Of a stretch of DNA of 64,000 bases, positions 10,916 to 20,749 are shown piece after piece. The DNA comes from Siphlonurus alternatus (taxonomy: Eukaryota > Arthropoda > Insecta > Ephemeroptera > Siphlonuridae). Under the pieces are notes generated by a model, which was not told the origin of the DNA, did no database searches, and worked only from the letters and a program-made list of their open reading frames with translations. Each line of letters opens with the position of its first letter. Position 1 is the first letter of the stretch. The stretch lies in assembly GCA_949825025.1 (NCBI GenBank), contig OX463778.1, positions 40,873,194 through 40,937,193 on the forward strand. The letters are read 5' to 3'. The translations under genes were made by a program, and so were the position numbers.

Positions 10916-12552
10916 CTGTAAAACAACAACATAATATTACGGTTACATGATGTAACACAATTAATATTACAATTTTAAAGTGTTTTTATTTATGAATGAA
11001 ACAAATTATATAATATAACAACACTGTGACATCAATTGTAAAAGTCATTTCTTATTATATAAAATATATTTTTAAAAGTTAATTGAATATAATTACTAAA
11101 TAATAATAAAAAAGTTTCTTTTTCTCCTTCTCTCTCTTTAAAAGTAAAATATAAATCTTATTAATTAGTGTTTATTATTTAAAATGTCACTTTATTTTGA
11201 TTAAAATAAAATCTTTCATTTTTATTATTACATTTAATTTCAGAGATGTTCACAGAAAACTTATAGTAAGAGATGACGCGCTTCAACTGTATCTCTCAAT
11301 TTACTATATAGAGTGTATTTTTTTCTTTTTTTAACGGAGGAAAAGTTCCCATTAAAGTGGTTCAATAAATTCTCGGGGTTTGACACCTATGTGAGATCCC
11401 TTAATCCGGGTGCTGTTGCCCTTTCCTTGCTCCCTTTGAAGCGCCTCTGTTAACGTAGTTGCCTCTGCACGCTGTGAGGCTCGCGAGGTGCCGCCGCTGA
11501 GTGCGGTATTGTTTTCACAACAATGAAAAAAGCTCGCCGACGCCTCGTTCACGTCACCAACAATACTAATGTACTTGCGTTCTCAATCCACTCTTCTAAT
11601 CTTTGTTTTATTTCTTATATAATAGTAAATGAAAAATCATTCGTATTAAATTTTAAAGTGCTTTTTAAAGAAGAAAAGTTTTTCATTTTTTTTTTTTTGT
11701 ATGACAAATGTGATGAAAAACTTAGATTAAAAAAAACTGTTTTATACCTTATTAAAAAATACAATCAAGCTAAATTATATTTTAAAAAAGTTTTTCTTAT
11801 AATTATTATTATTATTTCTTGCACCATTTATTTCAGAAAGTGCTGAGATACAAGTTTTGACTAATTTGTTTGTTATAAACTTTTTATATATAACTGTATT
11901 TTTTCTTTCTCTTGAGTGAATTATTGTGACATAAATAAAAGTTTTGCATTGCATCATCTGCATACTAAGCTTTTTATTTATTAAATTGCAAATAACCTCC
12001 GGCCCCCAACGTCTCCTTCGTTTCAACTTAATGTAACTAAATTCTCACTAAACAAAGCATATAATTATAATATTGAAATTGATATTTTCATGTAAGCTTT
12101 TGTAACAAAATACACTGATAACTAATAACATATAATGAAATAACATATTAAATATCATATTATACTATACAATTTAATAGAGTAAAAAGAGCCTCGTTGT
12201 AAATTTAGAGCAATATCATGTTTCGGCTTCAGCAGGTTTTTCCAGATATTTGAAAATTGATTTTATATATATATATATATATTATATAGACAGTGTGGTA
12301 CAATGAATATTTGAGAAATCCTTATATTTGTCAGATAAACTTTTGTATTTTCTAAATCTGTAATTCCAGTCCATCAAAGATTTAATAATATAAAATATTA
12401 TATAATTAACAGAATTTTTTAAGTGCCTTAATTTTTTTATGCTAATCTCAAATAATTATCACTGTACAAAAATTTGTAATTTATGGATATTTATTTAAAG
12501 CAAAATGAATATTATAAGCCAAATAAATAAATAAATAAATATTGGAACGATG

Positions 12553-12876
12553 TAATGGGATATTAGAATGTGAAAATTTTATTGGCTTAATCGAAAGAAG
12601 GGGTAAAAATATGGTACTGGGAATTTTTTCAGATTTTTCTGAGACCGGGAACTATTTTTAAAAAAATAGTGAAAGTCTATTTTATGACGTCACGGGCAGC
12701 ACTGCCCTATTCTTTTTCTTAAGTAGTACCGCCCGTGTCGTCATCAAAATAGACTTTCACTATTTTTTTAAAAATAGTCCCCGGTCTCAGAAAAATCTGA
12801 AAAAATTCACAGTACCATATTTTTACCCCTTCTTTCGATTAAGCCACTAAAATTTTCACATTCTGATATCTCATTA
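12553..12876. mobile_element. Inverted-repeat element, family A copy 2
   Basis: 324 bp with arms matching along nearly their full length. The left end TAATGGGATATTAGAATGTG is mirrored on the right as TAATGAGATATCAGAATGTG. The arms hold GGGTAAAAATATGGTACTG and the family A core; TGACGTCACGGGC lies at 12685-12697. The central loop again carries TTCTTTTTCTTAAG. The flanking TA at both ends fits a TA target site. It is related to, but diverged from, the copy at 3384-3710, mostly in the outer arms. Confidence 0.87.
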
Positions 12877-13963
12877 ATGTTAGTATAATATGTAAAACAA
12901 AATACGAGGAAAGACTATATTTGTGAAAGATATAAATTCTAAATACATAGGTAAATTAGAATTCTTCAATAATATGTAATTATAGAAGAAAGAAAAAAAA
13001 TTGCACATTAATTCTTCACTGTGCAATACCAAAAATTAGTAACTGCTTACACCTTTGAATTTTTTAATAAGTTGAAACAAACATAACAATAATTACAACA
13101 ACAAAAGCATAATGATCATACATTAATACCTGTTACCTTTATGCTTATATAGTGACATAAATAATTTTTCTTGGTTGTAAAAATTATTTTTTACAAAAAA
13201 TTACCAACAAACAAATTTTATACAAAACACATTTTTTTTTTCTTCAACGTGAAAAAAAAGTGACTATTTGACTTTTAAAACTTTCTATGTATTGAACCAT
13301 TTCCTTTTCAATGAATACAAAATTTAGCATTTGACGTCAAGATAAAAAAGACTAAAAAAAAAAGAGTTGAAAAAGTTAAGGTATGCCTTTTTTCTCTCTT
13401 TATGTATAGAAGAGATTAACCGATGTCATTACACTCGGTCGAGCAAAAGCATCTACTTCTTCAAGATTTGTCTGTCTGCACTTCTCATCACTAAAATATG
13501 ATATAAAAAAATATATAATATACATAAGCTTGGTCAATCTGTCTTGAAAAATATATTATAAATAATGAGGTAAAATAAGTTTTGACTTTCTGTTTAAAAA
13601 CATTTTAGTTAGGTCTTTCTTTTTCAACCTTTACTTCACGAATAACATTTTTAGCTTTATTATTAGGCTAATATTTTATAGAGCTTGTAATGTGGTATGC
13701 CCCAGATACATTAACCTTTTTAGACTATACGCTAGCTTTGTGGCAATGTTTCATTTCTATAGAATGACATTACATTTTTTTTTATATAAAAAAATAAAAG
13801 CAACAAACTAATAACGTATACACACAAAGTATCGATCAAAATGAAATGATTTTTTTTTAAAACATTCCGTTGTTGTTTTAACATTTTCTTTACGCAGAAA
13901 TCACGATTATAACGTAGCTGAAAAAAAATCTGAGAAAAATCCAATATTCATTAACTATGCATG

Positions 13964-13971
13964 GTCATAGC
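13964..13971. repeat. Target site duplication, left copy (GTCATAGC)
   Basis: Identical to 14844-14851; the two copies bracket the hAT-type element. Confidence 0.9.
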
Positions 13972-14843
13972 TAGGGCTGTAAATTTTAACCGGTTGATTA
14001 ACCGTCCGGTTAAAACCCCACGGATAATCGTTTTCATAAAACACTGTTACTCGAGGTTACGGTTAATTTAACCATTTAACCGAACTTCGATTAAAATTAA
14101 AAATTAACCGATAGTCAATTTTAACCGTTTCTAACTGTATCATAATTTTAAGCACTTTAAACCGCGGTTAATTTTTTTTAATAATTTTTTTAAATGCAAA
14201 AAAATTAATTGTCACATCGTGAACTGTGAGTAAATTTTCAGTTAGGTTAAAATATAATTGCACTGATGGCACTAATTGCTAATAAAGCACGTATACAATT
14301 TGTTTTTAAATTATAACTATTATAAGTTTATTCAGTCTGTTTGCAGAAAATAATTTATAATATATATAACTATTTCGGCTTGAAAATTTTTTCTTTTTGT
14401 ACTTTTTAAAATAATTAATACATTAGGTGAACGTTTTTGCATACCGTATCAGATAAGATCGTAAAAAATTAACTTTTCAAAACTTTTTTTATATCTTTAT
14501 TTTTTTTATCGTTAGATTGAACCTTGAAGGGAAAAGAATATTGAACTATATTCCGTTATGTATAATATGCAATTGTATTAAATCTATCTTAATTTAACGT
14601 GATAATTGTCAAAAAATAACCGATGGCGCAGAGTAAGCCGCTTCGGTTAAATTAACCGATCAAATAAATTCAAATAATTAACCGATCGAATAAAATTAAC
14701 CGATAACGATTAGACGGTTTTTTTAATCGATCAAACATTTTCAGAATTCTAAGCGGTTTTTAATCGAACTTCGGTTTGATTAAAAACCGGTTAAAAGTTG
14801 ACGGTCACCGGTTAAACATTTTTCTCGGTTATTTACAGCCCTA
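13972..14843. mobile_element. Non-autonomous hAT-type element, complete, with 8-bp target duplication
   Basis: The element starts TAGGGCTGTAAATTTTAACC and ends with the inverted copy GGTTATTTACAGCCCTA. It is flanked on both sides by the same 8 bases, GTCATAGC (13964-13971 and 14844-14851), the target duplication size of hAT transposons. The 872 bp hold no transposase frame. The subterminal parts are packed with the motif TTAACCG or its complement CGGTTAA, in both directions, while the middle is AT-rich. Such clustered motifs are typical of transposase binding sites in hAT ends. An intact duplication suggests a fairly recent insertion. It must depend on a transposase made elsewhere. Confidence 0.9.
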
Positions 14844-14851
14844 GTCATAGC
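14844..14851. repeat. Target site duplication, right copy (GTCATAGC)
   Basis: Identical to 13964-13971. Confidence 0.9.
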
Positions 14852-15831
14852 ACAAGCTATGTACACAGCAGTGTCTCAAAAATATAAAATATTTATAGTT
14901 GTTTGCTAATTATCACACAATAGAATATGAAATATTCTGATTATAATACTGATATTTCAAGTGGAAAAAGTTACCTCTGACAATTAATTTTTCAGTTTCG
15001 AATTTCTTTTAGTGTGCTTTTCTTTCTGTATAACAAAGTATGAAAATATATTTTATTTTCTATTTTTTGAGAAAACAAATACGATTTTTCAACATTTCCA
15101 CTTGACTGCATATAAAATTCTTTCCTCCCCTAAAGTATTCTGTTACTAGGCAACGCATACGGAAGCCTCATATTTACACCACAGAAGGTTTCTTGGAATG
15201 TTGTTGTGGCAAGTGTTTACCGATCCGAACAATGTTAAATAACCAGGTATCAACAAGTTCAATATGTTCTGTAAGAGGTGATCGTGTGGTAAAGATTAAA
15301 TCATTTGGACTCTGGTATGCACTTCGTAACAGCCTGATAGCATCAAAAACAGATCAGCGGTTTTGCAATACAATGTAGAAATTACATTTGTTTGTTTGAA
15401 TTTTTATTTTTTTTTTTAAATTAACGTACAATTTCATAACTTTCATAAGTATTAACAAATCCAAGATGTATTTACCTATTTATGCACGATGAAACATGCT
15501 AATTACCATGCAGTATGCACTGTAACTCACTTGAATGATATTTAAGTTGTGTTTTCTATTAAAAATTAAATGTAGATATAAACCATAAAGAAAGCACCTT
15601 CAGGTTTTTACCCCTCCAATAATGAACTTTTCCTTATCTTTCAAATTCATAAACTTCTTTTTCTCATTTTTTTTATAAAATTTATTTGTGATGATATATT
15701 ATGATTTTTATGATATTATTCAGTATTCTCAAGATTTCTAAATAAACACATTATTAAGTTTTAACACAAAATAAATTTTTATATTTAAAAGTATATAAAT
15801 ATTTTAACAATATAATATTTTTATTATTTCA

Positions 15832-15995
15832 AGGTAGAGGTGGAGCGCCGCGTAGCGTTGTGCATTGACCGGTTCTCGTTAGATCACCGAAGTCAGGCTA
15901 CGTCAAGCGTGGTTAATAGTTGGATGAGTGACCATTTCAAGTATAAAAATACGCCGCTCCCTCCCTGGGATAAATTCGTGAGGCCCCTACTATTT
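15832..15995 (+). mobile_element. 5S-rRNA-derived SINE-like element
   Basis: Bases 15869-15935 follow the eukaryotic 5S rRNA closely: CCGGTTCTCGTTAGATCACC, GAAGTCAGGCTACGTCAAGC, GTGGTTAATAGTTGGATGAG, TGACCA. These include the counterparts of the internal RNA polymerase III promoter (box A around AAGTCAGGCTACG and box C around GGATGAGTGACCA). The ends GGAGCGCCGCGTA and TACGCCGCTCC are nearly complementary, like helix I. It then runs through GGGATAAATTCGTGAGGCCC into an (ATT)n-like tail. The changes from the 5S consensus (for example CAGGCT for TAAGCA) and the tail point to a SINE3-type retroelement or a retroposed 5S pseudogene and not to a working rRNA gene. Confidence 0.75.
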
Positions 15996-16713
15996 TATTA
16001 TTATTAATATTTATTTTATTTATTATTTAAAAAAATAAAATCATGTATATTTATTTTATGTATAATATTAAGAAATAAGGAATATATTATATATTATGAT
16101 AATATAGAATACGTGCTGTGAAGCAAATTAAATAACATAATATGTTAGCTTTATGCACAAATTATGCAACATGCAATATATATAATGATAGTAAGGAGGA
16201 GGTAGCTTGATATTGAGCTTTTTACACGTGAAACTGACTTGCTCGTTTGCATAATGTGTAGCTGGAAGGCAGCAGTCAGCTAGTCGTGAAGAGGAGGAGG
16301 GTGGGTGAGAAGCAGAAGGTATGTATACAGTATACTCTGCAAGCAAGCGTGATCTCACAGCAGTAAGGCATGCTTGCACATAGAGAAAGAGAGAGAGAGA
16401 CGGAGGTATGTAGGAGGATAGGATAGAAGGAACAGACTTTGATTCGTTCTTGCTCCTGACGTTCCAATGCCTTTTTTTATGACCCATTAACTGCTCTCAT
16501 CCCGCCCTCTTGGTGCTGTTATCTCTCTCTCTCTCGCTCTCTCACTGTGTGTGATGGCTGGTGTAACTGTAGAAGCGCTCTATACACGCAGGGGACTTCT
16601 CGCACTACTGCACTTCGCACCCCGGGAACTACCACGCCCCCTCCCCCATCCTCCATGTTTAGCATCCAGTGACGCCTAATGTCTCTCTTGTTCAGAGGTA
16701 CACTCGCTTGCCT

Positions 16714-16714
<1 letters not shown>

Positions 16715-16785
<71 letters not shown>
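16715..16785. repeat. (CT)n microsatellite
   Basis: A 71-bp perfect CT run; a shorter interrupted CT run lies at 16521-16543 and a GA run at 16381-16400 nearby. Confidence 0.97.
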
Positions 16786-16788
<3 letters not shown>

Positions 16789-18480
16789 ACCTTTGTTTCT
16801 GACATTTACATCCTCGTAACCCACTTGTGCTTTATCACTCCACTCTTTGATAAATAGGTTTTCTTGTATGTTCTATTAAATTTATTTAATAAATATGGAA
16901 TTTCAATATTACACTATTATATAATATTTTAGTTAAAAATCACCTTGTTAATTTTGTATATATTTCTATACTCATTCATTTTATACAGAATACCATTTGA
17001 TGCATGAAAATAATGACTTCCTTTATTCCTATATACAGGTTTTATACTTATATATTTATAATATAGTATATAAAAATATATGACATGACATGATGTATTA
17101 TATATTATTGAAGAGAAGAGAAATTTTACTATTATTGTAACAGGATAAGATTGTTACCCTAACGAGAATAAACCTATTTCATCGTAAAACTCCAAATAGG
17201 TTTTCACAAATAAATTGGTAATCGATTTTTATGCCTCAACGAATCTTTATTACAAGACTGTAGAGTAATGTAATCAGTGATTACTTTGTAAGTAATTGCT
17301 TTAATTGTATGAGATACTGAATGTGAAGACTTGCTAATTATACAGTAACTTCTTAACAACTTTATATAATTAGGAAAATTACAATTTTTTTATGTGGTGC
17401 TTTCATAATTGAATACCTAGACACTAATAATTCAAAAAATAAAATAATTTAAACTTTTTTGTAAAGAAAAAAACTTAGCGTAATACATAAAAAAAATATT
17501 CTTTTTAAACAAGGATCTTATTAAAAATATATATAATTAGATATATTTTTCCAGCTTATATACTATGTATATTTTTTTTAATTTGAGTAATTAAATATAG
17601 TTAATAAAAAAACATCCATGTTTTATTATTAAATATTATATTTTTATAATTTAATAAAAAATAAAGTTTTAATGGAGAAATTCACAAGTTAAATTCAAAT
17701 TTTATAACAAAGTACGTATAATTAAAGAAAATTATAAAAACCTCCCTCCTTGACTTTTGTGTAAATTGTCACCTCTCTTTGATTTTCATGGCTTTTAGTC
17801 GAGGAGAACTTTGCTAATGACTCGATACTCAAACATTTCATCTCTGGTACTACTACTACATAGCAAGTTGCTAGGTATATGAGAAATGGTAGGCGGACAA
17901 ACTAGCCTGTGACTCTGATTGTAATTAGTAAGTCACCTTAATTATACAACTTGTCAGCGTATCTTTACTTAGTGCCTGCCACCACCCCTTCTTTTTCTTT
18001 CCCTCAACTGCTATCTCTACATTTACAAAATTAATTTTTTATGAGATTTTCACGTAGGTAGATTTTATATATAGATATTATACCCAAAATAAAATTATGC
18101 AAAAAAAAAGAGAGAAGGAGGTGTAACAAGTTTACGATTTAATATCGACATGACATACACACGTGCTCACGACCGTAAATTGAAATATTAAAATTTCTTG
18201 GCTTTCTCCTTTATAGGTATAAACTTTTTATAACAATATTTGACAATGTTTAATAATATACTCAATCAAAAACTTACTCCTTATAAGCAAGAAAAATAGT
18301 TCACTTTTAATATTATTTACATTAATTAGTAATTAACGTAAAACACAACAATAACAAAAAAACTATATAACTTTAACAAAAAAAAGAGCGCCCAATTTGA
18401 TTGATCAATGTACGTCATAATTGTAGCATGCAAAATATATAGGCGCAAGCAATCAGGTTTCTCACCAAATATACTTGATG

Positions 18481-18605
18481 GCGATTCACGTGAGTTATGC
18501 AGAAATTTAACCACGTTTCTCACTAACCACGTTTAGCGTAAGCCTGATTCAATGACACTAAACATGCTTATGTGAGAAACTTTGATAACTTCCTTCTTGA
18601 ATCGC
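18481..18605. mobile_element. Short palindromic element, family C copy 1
   Basis: 125 bp with ends GCGATTCACG and CTTGAATCGC, imperfect inverted repeats. The body carries CACTAACCACGTTTAGCGTA, then AGCCTGATTCAATGACACTA, then AACATGCTTATGTGAGAAAC. A relative with the same order of blocks lies at 50161-50323, which shows that this is a dispersed MITE-like family. No coding frame. Confidence 0.7.
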
Positions 18606-18639
18606 ACCCGCTGCAGGTTAACGTCAGCCTAACTCCAAT

Positions 18640-19149
18640 TATATTATATTATTATTAATATTAATAATATAATATTAATAATAATAATTATTATTATTAT
18701 TTGGGTTTTTAACTCCCAACCTAGTTGGGGTGTTTAAGCGCCAGCACCGGGCCCAATTGGGACAAGATGAAGGCGCCCGCTGGTCCTGTTGGTGATGTTA
18801 CGATCCAGCGTCTCCTACTCAGCTGCGGGCAATGAGAGCTTCCCGGGTACACCCGCAAATAGCCCATCACACAGCCTTTCGGGCAGGTCCTCTCCTAGGC
18901 GCGGTGGGACACATTTCCGCTAGCACTCTTGGGTGCTGGATGCCTTTAACCAGGGCACTTAGAGGTGGGGATGCATCTTGGGCTTCCCAAACCAATGCCC
19001 TGGCCGCCCTGTGGTTCAAGAACCACAGGCTACGGGCCAGAGGTCACACTCGCAAGGCAACCCCCAACCCGCATGTCCTTCCTGAGCGCGGGGGGACACG
19101 TACCGCGAGCCAGGGAAGAGCCTACGCCCATCCCGTAGCTGGATGCCCA
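18640..19149 (-). mobile_element. GC-rich retroelement fragment with (TAA)n tail, longer copy
   Basis: On the minus strand this reads from about 19149 to a (TAA)/(ATT) tail at about 18640-18700, as expected for the 3' end of a non-LTR retroelement or a SINE. Bases 18701-18811 are a 111-bp direct repeat of 19188-19298 with 4 mismatches, containing GGGTTTTTAACTCCCAAC and TTTAAGCGCCAGCACCGGGC (plus strand). The middle (18812-19140) is strikingly GC-rich against an AT-rich background. No reverse transcriptase motif is readable. An open frame at 18832-19224 (+) is a by-product of the GC content and ends in the ATT repeat. Confidence 0.6.
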
Positions 19150-19310
19150 TTATTAATAATAATAATTATTATTATTATTATTATTATTTGTGTTTTTAAC
19201 TCCCAACTTAGTTGGGGTGTTTAAGCGCCAGCACCGGGCCCAATTGGGCCAAGATGAAGGCGCCCGCTGATCCTGTTGGTGATGTTACGATCCAGCGTAA
19301 CATCACCAAC
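19150..19310 (-). mobile_element. GC-rich retroelement fragment, truncated second copy
   Basis: The same 111-bp unit (19188-19298), followed on the minus strand by its own tail of ATT/TAA triplets (19150-19187). It sits head-to-tail with the longer copy. Its 5' limit is abrupt: the sequence GTTGGTGATGTTAC (19275-19288) reappears inverted at 19297-19310 after 8 bases, and a second ATT run follows at 19321-19360. Likely a 5'-truncated insertion of the same family. Confidence 0.6.
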
Positions 19311-19319
19311 AATAATAGC

Positions 19320-19320
<1 letters not shown>

Positions 19321-19360
<40 letters not shown>
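19321..19360. repeat. (ATT)n microsatellite
   Basis: Thirteen or so TTA triplets beside the retroelement dimer. Confidence 0.95.
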
Positions 19361-19362
<2 letters not shown>

Positions 19363-19416
19363 TATATTAAATTATATTTGTAGTTTTTTTATACTAAAAT
19401 GTAACATTTAATTTTT

Positions 19417-19544
19417 GTTTGTTTGTTTGTTTGTTTGTTTGTTTGTTTGTTTGTTTGTTTGTTTGTTTGTTTGTTTGTTTGTTTGTTTGTTTGTTTGTTT
19501 GTTTGTTTGTTTGTTTGTTTGTTTGTTTGTTTGTTTGTTTGTTT
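19417..19544. repeat. (GTTT)n microsatellite, about 32 units
   Basis: A perfect 128-bp GTTT run. It forces a Phe-Val-Cys-Leu pattern in one frame, which is not a protein. On the neuroligin transcript it reads as (AAAC)n. Confidence 0.98.
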
Positions 19545-20654
19545 TTGAAAAGAGTTGACTTACGAAGTGTCGTATTAAGATTAAATAATATTGATAAACA
19601 AAAACTTAAGAGTAAGCATTTAGCAAGTTTTTAAGTGCCTAAATCTTTTTCTTTCTTTTTTTTTATTAGCTTTAAAGTAATTTTGCTGATGACAAGTGCC
19701 ATGGTAAGCTTAGTACGCTTAGGATTTATTATTTGGTAAAATTGTGTGAAGGAAAGTCCGGGCAGGCGCGAAGCAGTGGCAGCAATCTTCTCATGTTTCT
19801 GCCTGCCCACTATCTGCTTTATTACTTCAGAGCTCACGAGTAGGGCTGCTGAGTATATCCTTAGTAACGTAGAGGTGAAAAAATATAAGGTTTATATTCG
19901 TATGGTAAAACATAGTAAAAAAACATTAACATCGTCATTCTATCTTAGTATTAAGTATAGAAAAGTGTATGTTTTTTGCTTGTCGCATTTCCACCCTACC
20001 ATCTGTCTTATGCGACGCCAGGAATCAGATGAAAACCCACAAAAGATATAGAACAAAACTTGAGCCAAATAGCGAAAAAGTTTAAAAAATACTGTAGCAA
20101 TTATTCTACATAGTGGTGGTCAACCATTAAAATAAAATATAATTTCTTCAAATAGAAAATGGAAACAATTTTTCACTTCTTTATTATTTTTTTTATAGAG
20201 GAAAAAAAGAAGGGGAAAAAAAACAAATTGTAAAGTAACTTTAACATTAGGTGAAAGTGAGCAAAACTTTTGGAAACAAAAAAAAAACAGTGTAGATAAA
20301 TACTGCTTTAGTGGAATATACAAAAAAATGAAGACAGTAAAAAAATATATAACATATAAAGCGGAGATATACTTTTTAATGGTCATATAAACATTTCACT
20401 AACCAATTTAAAATAACAAGTTAAAATAAATTTAATACACTATATTAAATATAACAATAAATAACGTCCAATAAATTCCTTTAAAATTATTATGTAGTTT
20501 ATATACACATACTCTATGAATTATATAATATACATAAATAAACATTTGATTTATTATAATATAACCCCAGATAGGATACTACATGTATAATATCATGTAT
20601 ATTAGAATAATTTACATTATATTGATATTTATAATTCATTTTGCTTTGATGAAT

Positions 20655-20656
<2 letters not shown>

Positions 20657-20749
<93 letters not shown>
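20657..20749. repeat. (GA)n microsatellite
   Basis: A 93-bp perfect GA run. Confidence 0.98.

Noticed and set aside
16519..16824. Arg-Glu repeat frames over the GA runs (also at 20583, 44226, 55183 and 62627)
   Set aside because: Direct translations of dinucleotide repeats, not proteins.
18832..19224. Open frame of 130 codons (+) in the GC-rich block
   Set aside because: It crosses the ATT tail of the element and runs opposite to the inferred direction of the retroelement.
19417..19544. Regular repeats considered as a CRISPR array
   Set aside because: A simple 4-base repeat without spacers, in a eukaryotic intron.
19419..19634. Phe-Val-Cys-Leu repeat frame
   Set aside because: Translation of the (GTTT)n repeat.
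19757..19811. GGGCAGGC...GCCTGCCC inverted repeat
   Set aside because: Only an 8-bp stem with a long unpaired middle; expected by chance in 64 kb.
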